A DNA stretch of 64,000 bases from Tenacibaculum caenipelagi (lineage in GTDB: Bacteria > Bacteroidota > Bacteroidia > Flavobacteriales > Flavobacteriaceae). The DNA lies in the NCBI RefSeq assembly GCF_004363005.1, contig NZ_SNYH01000002.1, positions 124,001 through 188,000 on the forward strand, written 5' to 3'. Numbering within the stretch: position 1 is the stretch's first letter; every line of letters begins with the position of its first letter. Positions 18,776-28,558 of the stretch are shown in pieces. Below the pieces are notes generated by a model. The model made no database searches and was not told the origin of the DNA. It was given only the letters and a program-made list of their open reading frames with translations. Made by a program: the position numbers and the translations under genes.

Positions 18776-20492
18776 ATAGCTTGTTAATTATCGTAGAAGA
18801 TAAAGAGTCTATTTTTTTAGATGTTTCTTTAATGTATTGTTGATGACTTCTTGAATCTTTTACCATATCAAAAGTCGTTTTAGAAGAGTCAATATACCAG
18901 TCTTTCCAAGCTGAAATAATAGATATTTGAGTTGATAAAGAGTCTCCCATTTGTAATGCAATTTCACTCTGTTTTTCTTCTTCTTTTAATCTCGATATAC
19001 CAGCCGTTTCAATATTTTCTAATATTGATTTCGCAGTAGCATCATTTCCATTTAATAAAGTATAAGCTGAAGCCAATGAGGCTACTCCTACGTTTTTAAG
19101 AGTTGCTTTTGAAACTTTATCGATTCGATCATTATCGGTGTGATAAAATTGATCGGTAAAATGCCAGAATAAAACACTAGGAATATTTCTCTTTAAAAAA
19201 GGTACATGATCACTCCCTCCTTCAAACGGGTTTGTATTGACTACCCAGTTTGCTCTTTTCCCTTGTTCTTTAAATTTATCAATTAAAAAATCATTCAAAT
19301 AGTGTGGAGTCATTTCTTCCAACTTCATTTTTCGCCCTCCCCATTCGGTATGTTTATCATTTCCTCTTGTCCAAATAGCACTAGGATCAGGCATTTTTTC
19401 AATTAAAAAAGTCCCGCCCGTTTTTTGGGTATCTTCTCCAACCATATCCAAAGAAATTCCCCATTTAATATCCTTTGCTCTTATACTATCTTCTTTTACA
19501 TATCTGTTTGTTGAAATAATCTCATCTCCCCATAAAAAGGTTAAGGTCCTATTAGGTATAAATCGTTTGTTCTTAATAAATTTAGCTGTAAGAGTAGCCA
19601 TTTCTAAAGCAACTCCAACACCTGTAGCATTGTCGTTTGCTCCAGGTTCTTGTATATGAGCACTAAAAACCAAACGCTCTTTAGGATACTTATTTCCTTT
19701 AATATCGGCAACAATTGTCAACTCTTCTGATAGATAAATATTAGTTTCAATATGTACATTTAGAGATACTTTTCCTTTTAATAATGCTGCTTTTAATTCT
19801 TCTTTAGCCTTATAAGACATAGCAATTGCCCAAGATTTTACCTCTTCATTTAATGGGATAGTTCTAAATTGAATAGAAGTACTATTTTTTTGAGGTTGTA
19901 AATAGCTAGGGTTACTATACGTAATAAGTCCTAAAGCACCACTTTTTACAATAGCCTGTTTAAATATTCTACGAGGATCTGTTTCAACAAAAACAATTTT
20001 CCCTTTAATATCTAGGTCTTTCAGCTTTTTTAAATCTTTAATATATACTACTTCAGCTGTTACACCTTCTTTAGGTGTGCTATAAGAATTTAAAGCAATC
20101 ATATTTCTATTCGTGCTATGCTGTAAAAGAGGAATATCTTCTCCAACTATTTTTACAGAAGCATTCACAGATTCCCAAGTAGGATTTTTTAAGGGTCTTT
20201 TTTCTATTCGATAGGTTAAAATATCACTACCCGTAGCACTATCTTCTTTAACAAAACCTGCTTTTTCTAATTCTTCTGCAATTTTGTACACACTCTTATT
20301 AAAGCCTGTATTACCAACTACACGCCAATATTTTTCTACAAAAGAAGTTGTTTCATAAGCCAAATTTCCACTAAACTCTTCATTTAAAATATCTAAATAG
20401 TTAGAAGAATTTAAAACAGGAGCTGCTTTTTCATTTTTACAACTTAGAAATAATAACAGGATAGGTAATAGTAAATAGTTTTTTTTATCCAT
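18756..20492 (-). CDS. M28-family zinc aminopeptidase, lipoprotein
   Basis: 578 residues. Lipobox LFLSC gives lipidated C18, so it is anchored in the envelope. A protease-associated-like insert (about 130-230) precedes the M28 core with its metal ligands: H279 and D287 in SAHIQEPGANDNATG, E324 in WGDE, D349 in SLDMVGED, and the late His in FYHTDNDRI. Family members remove N-terminal amino acids from peptides, so a nutritional role is likely. Its 3' end overlaps the symporter gene by 20 bp in convergent orientation. Confidence 0.85.
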   Translation of the reverse strand: MDKKNYLLLPILLLFLSCKNEKAAPVLNSSNYLDILNEEFSGNLAYETTSFVEKYWRVVGNTGFNKSVYKIAEELEKAGFVKEDSATGSDILTYRIEKRPLKNPTWESVNASVKIVGEDIPLLQHSTNRNMIALNSYSTPKEGVTAEVVYIKDLKKLKDLDIKGKIVFVETDPRRIFKQAIVKSGALGLITYSNPSYLQPQKNSTSIQFRTIPLNEEVKSWAIAMSYKAKEELKAALLKGKVSLNVHIETNIYLSEELTIVADIKGNKYPKERLVFSAHIQEPGANDNATGVGVALEMATLTAKFIKNKRFIPNRTLTFLWGDEIISTNRYVKEDSIRAKDIKWGISLDMVGEDTQKTGGTFLIEKMPDPSAIWTRGNDKHTEWGGRKMKLEEMTPHYLNDFLIDKFKEQGKRANWVVNTNPFEGGSDHVPFLKRNIPSVLFWHFTDQFYHTDNDRIDKVSKATLKNVGVASLASAYTLLNGNDATAKSILENIETAGISRLKEEEKQSEIALQMGDSLSTQISIISAWKDWYIDSSKTTFDMVKDSRSHQQYIKETSKKIDSLSSTIINKLSKIQMN

Positions 20493-20610
20493 AACAGTTT
20501 TTTACGTGTTTAAATGTACACTTTTTATATTTTTTTGGCTTTCGTCAATTTTACTTTTAAATGACGATAATTCATTTAATATGTTACAAAAAACTGTAAA
20601 TTCTATTGAA

Positions 20611-20634
20611 ACTTAAAAAAACACTAGGTGTTTT
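20611..20634 (-). terminator. Terminator of the 73-residue membrane protein gene
   Basis: On the minus strand AAAACAC and GTGTTTT flank a 3-nt loop and run into seven T. It lies 58 bases after the stop codon of the gene at 20692. Confidence 0.6.
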
Positions 20635-20691
20635 CAGGAATTAAAAATGAATAAATTTTAAGAGGCAGTTGCTACTTCTTTGAATATCGTT

Positions 20692-20913
20692 TTACTCTCT
20701 CCCTATTGGGTAATCTTCATAAAAATCTTCAAAGGTTTTATCCGTAGTATATTTATCTCGTAGTACTTTGTAAACCATTAATACTACTAGTAATTGACCA
20801 ATAACAGTAAGTATAAACATCCACCTAAAACCTATATTAGTAAAAGCCAAAGCAGTTAGCACGAATAAAAATACGGTGGTAAAAAACACCAAAAACATAG
20901 CTGAACTCCTCAT
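20692..20913 (-). CDS. Small two-helix membrane protein
   Basis: 73 residues: two hydrophobic helices (about 5-25 and 30-50) followed by a charged tail with FEDFYEDYPIG. The organisation fits a small inner-membrane protein; I do not recognise a function. It stands alone between the M28 gene and aspS, divergent from aspS, with its own terminator. Confidence 0.65.
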   Translation of the reverse strand: MRSSAMFLVFFTTVFLFVLTALAFTNIGFRWMFILTVIGQLLVVLMVYKVLRDKYTTDKTFEDFYEDYPIGRE

Positions 20914-21088
20914 AATAAATATATTACCCTTTAATTTACAAAAAAAACAACAAATAATACAGTTTTATTTCTTCAAAAAAGTAAACTCTTATTTTTTTTG
21001 ATATTCCTGTTAGGATATTTATTTGAGATAGAAGAAAATGATTAATACTTTATTACTTTTCTGCCTTTCACAAGCAAAGTTAAATCCG

Positions 21089-21096
21089 TAATTTTG
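21089..21096 (+). promoter_or_regulatory. Candidate -7 box of aspS
   Basis: TAATTTTG, 20 nt before the aspS ATG, matches TAnnTTTG. Confidence 0.5.
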
Positions 21097-21116
21097 CGCA
21101 GCAAAAATTTCAAGAA

Positions 21117-22874
21117 ATGTACAGAACGCATACTTGTGGCGAGTTAAGAGCATCGCACATCAATACTGAAGTAACCCTATCTGGTTGGGTACAAAAATCA
21201 CGTGATAAAGGTTTTATGATTTGGGTAGATTTACGTGATCGTTACGGAATTACTCAGTTAATTTTCGACGAAGAGCGTACTTCTAAAGAGTTAATGGAGA
21301 AGGCAAAAACTTTAGGACGCGAGTTTGTTGTACAAGTAACAGGTACAGTAATTGAACGTCAATCTAAAAATGCGAACATTCCAACAGGTGATGTAGAAGT
21401 TTTGGTATCGAACTTAGAAATTTTAAACGAGGCAAAATTACCACCTTTTACTATTGAAGATGATACTGACGGTGGTGAAGATATTCGTATGAAATATCGC
21501 TATTTAGACATCCGTCGTAATCCGGTAAAAAACAGTTTAATTTTCCGTCATAAAGTATCGATGGAAGTTCGCAAATATTTATCTGACAAAGGATTTATTG
21601 ATGTTGAAACTCCGTATTTAATCAAATCTACTCCAGAAGGAGCGCGTGATTTCTTAGTACCTTCTCGTATGAATGCTGGTCAATTTTACGCCTTACCACA
21701 ATCACCTCAAACCTTTAAACAGTTGTTAATGGTAGGTGGTATGGATAAATACTTCCAGATTGTTAAGTGTTTTAGAGATGAAGATTTACGTGCCGACCGT
21801 CAACCAGAATTTACACAGATAGACTGTGAAATGGCGTTTGTTGAGCAAGAAGATATTTTAGAGATTTTTGAAGGAATGACACGTCATTTATTGAAAGAAA
21901 TCAACGGAGTTGATGTAGAGAAATTCCCAAGAATTACTTTTGATGAAGCGATGCGTAAGTACGGTAATGACAAACCAGATATTCGTTTCGGAATGGAGTT
22001 TGGTGAGTTAAACGAAGTAGCACAACACAAAGACTTCAAAGTTTTTAACGATGCCGAGTTAGTAGTTGGTATAGCGGTTCCAGGAGGAAATTCATATACT
22101 CGTAAAGAAATTGATAAATTAATCGATTGGGTTAAGCGTCCGCAAGTAGGAGCTTTAGGAATGGTATATGTAAAATGTAACGAAGATGGAAGCTTTAAAT
22201 CATCGGTAGATAAATTCTACGACCAAGACGATTTAGAAAAATGGGCAAAAGCTACTGGTGCTAAAGCAGGAGACTTAATTTGTATTCTTTCTGGAAAAAC
22301 AAACAAAGTTCGCGCACAGTTAAGTGCTTTACGTATGGAGATGGCGGAACGTTTAGGTTTACGTAAACCTGATGAGTTTGCTCCTTTATGGGTAATTGAC
22401 TTCCCTTTATTAGAACTAGATGAAGAAACAGGGCACTACCACGCAATGCACCATCCATTTACCTCTCCAAAACCAGGTCAATTAGCATTATTAGATACAA
22501 ATCCAGGTGATGTAAAGGCAAATGCATACGATTTAGTGTTAAACGGAAATGAAATTGGTGGAGGTTCTATCAGAATTCACGATAAAGAAACTCAGGCAAT
22601 CATGTTTAAGCATTTAGGATTTACCGAAGAAGAAGCAAAAGCTCAGTTCGGATTCTTAATGGATGCTTTCGAATACGGAGCACCTCCTCACGGAGGATTA
22701 GCTTTCGGATTAGACAGGTTAGTAGCTATTTTAGGAGGACAAGAAACCATTCGTGATTTTATTGCCTTCCCTAAAAACAATTCAGGACGTGATGTAATGA
22801 TTGATGCACCTGCAACTATAGACGATGAACAATTACAAGAATTAAGCATCAAATTAGATGTTAAGTCTAACTAA
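21117..22874 (+). CDS. aspS: Aspartate-tRNA ligase
   Basis: 585 residues, bacterial-type. An N-terminal OB fold for the anticodon ([15 protein letters not shown]) is followed by the class II core with motif 2 [18 protein letters not shown], a bacterial GAD insertion domain, and motif 3 [10 protein letters not shown]. Bacterial AspRS may be discriminating or also charge tRNA-Asn; no gatCAB genes lie in the window to judge this. It is monocistronic by its promoter and downstream hairpin. Confidence 0.97.
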   Translation: MYRTHTCGELRASHINTEVTLSGWVQKSRDKGFMIWVDLRDRYGITQLIFDEERTSKELMEKAKTLGREFVVQVTGTVIERQSKNANIPTGDVEVLVSNLEILNEAKLPPFTIEDDTDGGEDIRMKYRYLDIRRNPVKNSLIFRHKVSMEVRKYLSDKGFIDVETPYLIKSTPEGARDFLVPSRMNAGQFYALPQSPQTFKQLLMVGGMDKYFQIVKCFRDEDLRADRQPEFTQIDCEMAFVEQEDILEIFEGMTRHLLKEINGVDVEKFPRITFDEAMRKYGNDKPDIRFGMEFGELNEVAQHKDFKVFNDAELVVGIAVPGGNSYTRKEIDKLIDWVKRPQVGALGMVYVKCNEDGSFKSSVDKFYDQDDLEKWAKATGAKAGDLICILSGKTNKVRAQLSALRMEMAERLGLRKPDEFAPLWVIDFPLLELDEETGHYHAMHHPFTSPKPGQLALLDTNPGDVKANAYDLVLNGNEIGGGSIRIHDKETQAIMFKHLGFTEEEAKAQFGFLMDAFEYGAPPHGGLAFGLDRLVAILGGQETIRDFIAFPKNNSGRDVMIDAPATIDDEQLQELSIKLDVKSN

Positions 22875-22902
22875 ACTTGTTTCATTTTCTTACCATAAAC
22901 TT

Positions 22903-22936
22903 AAATCCCTTTCTAAAATTTAGAGTGGGATTTTTT
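22903..22936 (+). terminator. Probable terminator after aspS
   Basis: AAATCCC...TCTAAA and TTTAGA...GGGATTT form an interrupted stem followed by six T (22931-22936). Confidence 0.6.
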
Positions 22937-22989
22937 AGTATAAAAATAGCAGTTAATTGAATATTTATTAAAATAAGAATTATACACTC

Positions 22990-23874
22990 ATGAATAAAAA
23001 ATTGTTTGAAGCGGTTATTGATAACTATGAAGATTTAAAATACGGACTTCTAGAAGCACAAACCTTTAATGAATCTCACTTTGGTTTTCCTGAGATTTAT
23101 TATAAAATAATGGAAAGTGATAATCAACGTGTAAATGCTTTTAAAAAAGCTTTTGAGCTACATAACAACTTTAAGGGTGCTGTAGTTTGTGAAGTAGGTG
23201 TAGGCACCTTACCCCTAACCAAATTATACATGCCTTATGTTAAAAAAGCTTATTTAATTGAAAACAATCCAGATTTAGTCCCTTTTATAAAAAGGGAAGT
23301 AGCTAAACATAAATGGGGAGATAAAGTAGAGGTGCTTTTTGCTGATGCTTTAACAGTTCAATTACCTGAAAAAGTAGATCATATTATTGGAGAATTAATG
23401 AGTATATACTGTGCTAATGAGTTTCAGGTGCAAATCTTTCAACATATGAGGCAGTATTTAAAACCTGAAGGACATTTGTTTCCTAACAGAATTGTAAATT
23501 TTGCAAGATTTTGTGAGGCAGAAATTGAAGAAGGTATACAACACTATCCTGTAATGTTTACAAGACACCAACCTATGTTTCTTTCACAACAATTTTTAGT
23601 AAATGAAATTGAGTTATTGAAAGAGAAAAAACAAGGTGTTAATTTGAGCTTTTCAGTACCTGTTCTTTTTTCAGGCAAAATAAATGCATTGTATTTAGAG
23701 TCTTATGTTGAAATAAGTGAAGGAGCAAATTTTACAGGAACCGATAGCCTGATGCCTCCTACTATTTTAAAAACAACTAATACTCTTGAGGTTGAAGCAG
23801 GAGATCTAATTCATATTGATTTTAGCTTCAACTATGGATGTTCGTTAGACAAAATTAGTTGTGTTTTATCTTAA
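22990..23874 (+). CDS. Protein arginine methyltransferase-like SAM-dependent methyltransferase
   Basis: 294 residues, no signal peptide. It follows the plan of eukaryotic-type PRMTs: an N-terminal helix MESDNQRVNAF (41-51) resembling the PRMT M-L-x-D-x-x-R segment, motif I VVCEVGVG (65-72), acidic E91 ending strand 2 (YLIENNPD), FADAL at 118-122, and the loop GELMSIYCANE with E135 and E144 nine apart, as in the PRMT double-E loop. GHLFPNRIVNF follows as in the PRMT post-methyltransferase strand, then a beta-rich C-terminal half. The THW loop is not evident. PRMTs methylate arginine; substrate and activity here are inferred. Its 3' end overlaps the convergent dioxygenase gene by 9 bp. Confidence 0.6.
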   Translation: MNKKLFEAVIDNYEDLKYGLLEAQTFNESHFGFPEIYYKIMESDNQRVNAFKKAFELHNNFKGAVVCEVGVGTLPLTKLYMPYVKKAYLIENNPDLVPFIKREVAKHKWGDKVEVLFADALTVQLPEKVDHIIGELMSIYCANEFQVQIFQHMRQYLKPEGHLFPNRIVNFARFCEAEIEEGIQHYPVMFTRHQPMFLSQQFLVNEIELLKEKKQGVNLSFSVPVLFSGKINALYLESYVEISEGANFTGTDSLMPPTILKTTNTLEVEAGDLIHIDFSFNYGCSLDKISCVLS

Positions 23875-24771
23875 AATTTCAATATCCAAACCAATAATAT
23901 CACGAACACCTAATTCAGCCTTATTTTTAGGTTGAATAGGTGTAACATAATGCCATAAGTCATTTCCAAAGATTTTTTCCTCTCCTGTATCTGCCTGAAA
24001 AGCGAATTCACCTAAATTTAATTCCTTTTTAAATAGGAGCTCTTTAGTGTCTCCTATTTTCTCAAAAATCTGAGTTTCTCCTCCTGTAATATTCTTTCTA
24101 TTAATTACTAATGCCGAAATTATGTATTGTGCACCATCTTCATGCACTCCTTCAGGCGAATTTTCTCCTTGTATAGTTCCTTGTGTAAGTGTACGCATAA
24201 AATGTACAGAAAACTTAAGCTTTTTAATTTCCGTATGAATTATTGCTACCAATTCATACACTTTCTGCAGTAATTCATAAAACAAGTCATGTTCTACCAT
24301 TTCTTTGTCTGCTTGTTTAAAAACTCTTTGCCAACTTCTAAAATCATCAACATTTTGTGAAAAACCACCATCTAATACTCGTTCGATGTGATAATTATTA
24401 GCTTCTTTTTCTACTATAAAAGCGGCTACACTTCGTTGTCTTGTAACAATACCTTTTTGCTTGAAAAAATCCATCTGCGACATTGTTAACTTGAAAGTCC
24501 ATTGAGTTAAAATTTTCTCATCCACTTTGCCATGAAAATAAGCTTGATGAATTTCTTCTATTTCCTTTATATCTTCAGGGAACGTTGCTTTTAAAAAAGC
24601 TATTTGATTTTCTCGTACCAAATACAAATCATCTTCTAAATTTTCAAATAAAGGCTGAAAATAGCCTATAAAGATTTCTTTATTTATATTTAAATCTGAG
24701 AGACTAGCTATTCTAATGGGTGATTTAATCTCTCTTTTATGTGTTTCCGATATATGTTGCTCTGTAATCAT
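23866..24771 (-). CDS. 2OG-Fe(II) dioxygenase of the amino-acid hydroxylase type (PF10014-like)
   Basis: 301 residues. The C-terminal half carries the iron and 2-oxoglutarate ligands in the spacing of the family that includes bacterial L-isoleucine dioxygenase: H210 and D212 in SPEGVHEDGAQ, NRKNITGGE, H274 in LWHYVTPI and R290 in VRDIIGLD. Characterised relatives hydroxylate free amino acids. The 180-residue N-terminal part, including RQRSVAAFIV, is not typical and may bind a partner. It is the last gene of the minus-strand cluster, 4 nt after the AAA+ gene, suggesting a functional link. The substrate is unknown. Confidence 0.75.
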   Translation of the reverse strand: MITEQHISETHKREIKSPIRIASLSDLNINKEIFIGYFQPLFENLEDDLYLVRENQIAFLKATFPEDIKEIEEIHQAYFHGKVDEKILTQWTFKLTMSQMDFFKQKGIVTRQRSVAAFIVEKEANNYHIERVLDGGFSQNVDDFRSWQRVFKQADKEMVEHDLFYELLQKVYELVAIIHTEIKKLKFSVHFMRTLTQGTIQGENSPEGVHEDGAQYIISALVINRKNITGGETQIFEKIGDTKELLFKKELNLGEFAFQADTGEEKIFGNDLWHYVTPIQPKNKAELGVRDIIGLDIEILR

Positions 24772-24775
24772 TTCT

Positions 24776-26668
24776 TTATTGCTCTTCTTGAAACTGTAAA
24801 TATTTTTCTATTGTTTGGTTTACTGGCGGTATATCTTCTTCAATAATAGTTTTCAAAACATCCACCGTAATTGGAGCAATACCAACAACTCTGTTCGCTT
24901 GGTATTCAATAATTTTTTCAAACAAATTTCTTACAACTCTGGCATTACCAAAATGCTCATTTTTTTCCTCATAAAACTTATCAAAAATAAAGCTTAGTTT
25001 TTCACGAGCATCTTCGGTTAGTACAAAATCATTCTTTTTACAGAACAATTCAAAAATATTTAATAATTCACTGGTTTTGTAATGATTAAATGTAAAATAT
25101 CTATTAAAACGTGACTGTAAACCTGGGTTTGAAGTAATAAAATCTTTCATTTCATCAGGATAACCAGCTACAATTACCACCAGCTCTTTACGGTGATCCT
25201 CCATTTTTTTTAATAGCACTTCAATAGCCTCATTTCCAAAATCTTGTTTGTTCTCTTTCGCTAAAGCATAAGCTTCGTCTATAAACAATACTCCATTTAA
25301 GGAAGAATTGACTATTTCTTCTACTTTTAATGCTGTCTGACCAACATAACCCGCTACCATACCACTTCTATCTGTCTCTACAAGATGTCCTTTTTCTAAA
25401 TATCCTAAATGTTTATATATTTTGGATACTAAACGAGCCACTGTTGTTTTACCTGTTCCAGGAGGCCCCATAAACACAGAATGTAGTGCGTTATTTACTG
25501 TTTTTAAACCTTCTTTTTCGCGTAGCTTCTGAACTTTTAAAAAATTTGTTAACTCTTCAATAGCTACTTTTATAGGTTCCAAACCTATCAATTCATGCAA
25601 CTCATCTAAAACATCCTGTAATGTTTCATTTTCATCAACCTCTGTAAATTTAACTCCTTGAAGACTTTGCTTAGGATGAAGCAAACTAGTATTAATTTCT
25701 TTTAAAACGCCTTTCTCTTCTTCTGAAACAGTTCCATCTGCTTTTGTAATTAAAGAGGCTATTCTGTATAAAAAAGACGTTGATTTTGTGAAATGATTGT
25801 TGTTGAGTTTTTTAAGAATAAGTGGTAACAAAAATTCGTTCTTGTACGTATCCCCCAAATCAAAAAGTCTTGCTTTTTGAATAATCTGAATATTTTTATC
25901 AAAACTTGAAGAGGTAACAAAAGTGTTAATTCTTTCGATTGTAAGACTGCTAATTATGTCATTACCCTGAAGTTTTTCAAATAAAAAAGCGAGCAAAAAC
26001 TTAACCTTTAAAGTAGATTCATCTTTTTGGTTATGCAACACAAAAGTTTTATTATACACTTTTATGAGATCTTGTAAAATAACATGTTCTGCCTTAAACT
26101 CAATTGCTTCGTCTGTCTTTTGAACTATGGTATTGATAATTTCAGAAAAATGTTTGTTTTGATTTAAGTCTTCAGCTAAGTCTTGTAATTTTTCTCCTTC
26201 TTCTTTTAAAACCTCAAGAAAACCATAATCTATGACATAGTCATTCTCTTGATTTTCTTTTTGATTTACAAACTCTTTAAATTTATTGGTAAAATAATCT
26301 AGGTTCTTTTTTTCTTGTTCTTGCTTCGCTAATAAATCTTCTAAAAGCTGCTTTAATTTACTTATATGTTCTTCTGGAAATTGATTAAAATAAGTATTAT
26401 TTAATGCTAAGATTTCTAAAGGAAATACTGTGCTTTTGGTATGAATATTTTTTGTTGTAACTATAAAATCAACATAATCATGCTCTTCTTTAGAAATATA
26501 TATTAGTAAAACATCTTCTTCTTTTAGTTTTAATCCAGAAAAAAAATTAGAAAGACTTATTATTTTAAGTGGATTTAGTGTTTTTCCTTTTCTAAAAAAA
26601 AATCGCTCTTTCTCTTCTAATTTTAAAAAAAAATGATCGACAATTTTAAACTGCTTTGAGTTGTACAT
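24776..26668 (-). CDS. CbbX/SpoVK-type AAA+ ATPase with TerB-like segment
   Basis: 630 residues. The C-terminal AAA+ module has Walker A GPPGTGKT (401-408), pore-loop-like YVGQT (441-445), Walker B LFIDE (461-465) and arginine finger R520 in LQSRF, as in CbbX/SpoVK ATPases that remodel protein complexes. Just before it, SFLYRIASLITKADGTVSEEEKG (about 298-320) has the acidic look of a TerB domain, as in tellurite-resistance-type proteins. The N-terminal 280 residues are helical with a coiled coil near 100-135 and are unrecognised. The 106-nt gap upstream could hold a promoter; it contains the inverted repeat GGTTA-CCTA-TAACC (26718-26731). Confidence 0.82.
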   Translation of the reverse strand: MYNSKQFKIVDHFFLKLEEKERFFFRKGKTLNPLKIISLSNFFSGLKLKEEDVLLIYISKEEHDYVDFIVTTKNIHTKSTVFPLEILALNNTYFNQFPEEHISKLKQLLEDLLAKQEQEKKNLDYFTNKFKEFVNQKENQENDYVIDYGFLEVLKEEGEKLQDLAEDLNQNKHFSEIINTIVQKTDEAIEFKAEHVILQDLIKVYNKTFVLHNQKDESTLKVKFLLAFLFEKLQGNDIISSLTIERINTFVTSSSFDKNIQIIQKARLFDLGDTYKNEFLLPLILKKLNNNHFTKSTSFLYRIASLITKADGTVSEEEKGVLKEINTSLLHPKQSLQGVKFTEVDENETLQDVLDELHELIGLEPIKVAIEELTNFLKVQKLREKEGLKTVNNALHSVFMGPPGTGKTTVARLVSKIYKHLGYLEKGHLVETDRSGMVAGYVGQTALKVEEIVNSSLNGVLFIDEAYALAKENKQDFGNEAIEVLLKKMEDHRKELVVIVAGYPDEMKDFITSNPGLQSRFNRYFTFNHYKTSELLNIFELFCKKNDFVLTEDAREKLSFIFDKFYEEKNEHFGNARVVRNLFEKIIEYQANRVVGIAPITVDVLKTIIEEDIPPVNQTIEKYLQFQEEQ

Positions 26669-26774
26669 AGCTATTATTATATATTTACTTATTTTAGAGT
26701 GTAATCTAATTAATTATGGTTACCTATAACCCACTCCCTACAAAGCTCTTTTTGAAAGACATACAAAAGTTATA

Positions 26775-27584
26775 CTAATGCTCCGTATCTATTTGCATCA
26801 TGGTATCTTCTACTAAATGAACTAATTCATCAAAATGCGCCATTCTTTTAGTATCTCTGTTACGGTTAAATGGCAAATCGACATTAATATGCTTAACAAA
26901 ATTAGATGGAGCATGCTTCATGATATAAATATCATCAGCCAAATAAACTGCTTCTTGAATATCATGAGTTACAAACAAAATGGTAGGGCTAAACTTCTCC
27001 CAAATACCTATAAGTAAATCTTGCATCTGTAGCCTTGTTTTTACATCTAAAGCTCCAAAAGGTTCATCCATTAATAAAATTTCAGGATTAGACATTAAAC
27101 TTCTAGCAATAGCTACTCTTTGTAACTGCCCTCCTGACAGGTTAGGATATTGAGCAAACTTTTTTTCATGCCCATCTAGCCCTACCAGCTGAATCATTTC
27201 CATTGCTTTTTCATCTCTTTCTTTCTTGGAAACACCTTGAAATTGTAGCCCTAACCCTACATTTTCCAAAACCGTCATCCATGGTAATGATGAATATTGC
27301 TGAAACACCATGCTCACTCGGTTCTCTTTACTAACAGGCTTTCCTTTAACTAAAACTTTTCCTAAAGTAGGTTCTTGTAACCCTGCTATATATCTTAATA
27401 CTGTAGATTTACCACAACCTGACATTCCCAGAATAACACAAAACTGCCCCTGCATTGGTTTGTCTTCAATTAATAAATCTAGGTTCTCTATAATTTGTGT
27501 TTTTCCATTGTTATATGATTGATGTACTCCACGGAGCTCAATAATATTTTGTGATTGTGGGTTATCAAAAAAATCTAATGCCAT
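26775..27584 (-). CDS. ABC transporter ATP-binding protein, NitT/TauT/SsuB type
   Basis: 269 residues with Walker A GMSGCGKS (53-60), Q-loop FQQYSSLPWMTV, signature LSGGQ (149-153), Walker B ILLMDE and a D-loop GALD. PWMTVLENV after the Q-loop is the pattern of nitrate/sulfonate/taurine importers. It starts 2 nt after the permease stop, so the two are cotranslated. Its periplasmic partner is unusual (OmpA fusion), so the usual sulfonate or nitrate role should not be assumed. Confidence 0.92.
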   Translation of the reverse strand: MALDFFDNPQSQNIIELRGVHQSYNNGKTQIIENLDLLIEDKPMQGQFCVILGMSGCGKSTVLRYIAGLQEPTLGKVLVKGKPVSKENRVSMVFQQYSSLPWMTVLENVGLGLQFQGVSKKERDEKAMEMIQLVGLDGHEKKFAQYPNLSGGQLQRVAIARSLMSNPEILLMDEPFGALDVKTRLQMQDLLIGIWEKFSPTILFVTHDIQEAVYLADDIYIMKHAPSNFVKHINVDLPFNRNRDTKRMAHFDELVHLVEDTMMQIDTEH

Positions 27585-27586
27585 AC

Positions 27587-28558
27587 TTAATGCTTATTAG
27601 TTTTATTAACGTGTTTAAATGGAAAAAATATTTTATCTATCATTACAAATAACCTGTCTTGAAGTATACCTATAATTACAATAATAATTAGAATAGCAAA
27701 TGCCTTATCTATTCTACTTTGTCTTTTTGCAGTCCAAATTAACTCTCCTATTCCACCTCCTTTATTTAACATTTCAACAATAGTAATATAAGTCCAAGAA
27801 ATAGCTGTTAACACACGAATGTCATCAATCAACTTTGATAAAACGTAAGGAATGTATACTGTTTTAATAGTTTGCCAAGTTGATGCCCCTAAAGTAAATA
27901 CTGTATTCAAATAGACTTTTTGAACCTCATCAATTCGTTGCACCACAACAGGTATTAAATAGACAATAATACCAAAAGCTAAAAAAAACACTTTCATTTC
28001 GCTTCCTAAACCTAGCCACATTATAAAAATACCAGTTACAGCTGTTAGTGGTATAAAACGATACGAATCAATTATTCTACTAAATAACCCACGAAATAGT
28101 GGTACTAATCCTAATAGAAAACCTATAGGAATTGCTACTAATATTGCCAATAAATAACCTAACACATTCAATTTTATAGAGAAAAAAGTATTCCCTATTA
28201 CATCATCATCTTTATTTAACTCAGGAAATGCCTTAATTACTTTAATGGGTGATGGTAATAAAGGATAAACTTTATTCTTTATCAATCCGTATTGATTTAA
28301 TTCTTCTTGACTTAAAATTTCAAGTTTATCATAATTTGCAACTAAAGTAGAATCATTTTCATAATACAGTTTATTCTCTTCCTTTAATGATGATATCTTT
28401 ATAGACTCACTTTGTGTTACCACTGTTTTTGCCAAAACTTCGGCCATCAAAAACCAAACTAAAACAAGAATTACGCCTCCTAATACGGTAAGCGTAATTT
28501 TTTGTTTGTATTCTAGTTCTCCCCGTAACTCAAATAACTTTTTAAAACTGTTGCTCAT
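27587..28558 (-). CDS. ABC transporter permease with N-terminal periplasmic insert
   Basis: 323 residues. The C-terminal 200 carry a binding-protein-dependent transport inner-membrane domain (about five helices, EAA-like loop around TLGASTWQTIKTVYIP). Unlike most SsuC/TauC proteins, an extra helix (about 22-44) is followed by some 75 polar residues before the core, predicted to sit in the periplasm. Its start codon overlaps the stop of the SBP-OmpA gene as TAATG, indicating coupled translation. Confidence 0.88.
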   Translation of the reverse strand: MSNSFKKLFELRGELEYKQKITLTVLGGVILVLVWFLMAEVLAKTVVTQSESIKISSLKEENKLYYENDSTLVANYDKLEILSQEELNQYGLIKNKVYPLLPSPIKVIKAFPELNKDDDVIGNTFFSIKLNVLGYLLAILVAIPIGFLLGLVPLFRGLFSRIIDSYRFIPLTAVTGIFIMWLGLGSEMKVFFLAFGIIVYLIPVVVQRIDEVQKVYLNTVFTLGASTWQTIKTVYIPYVLSKLIDDIRVLTAISWTYITIVEMLNKGGGIGELIWTAKRQSRIDKAFAILIIIVIIGILQDRLFVMIDKIFFPFKHVNKTNKH

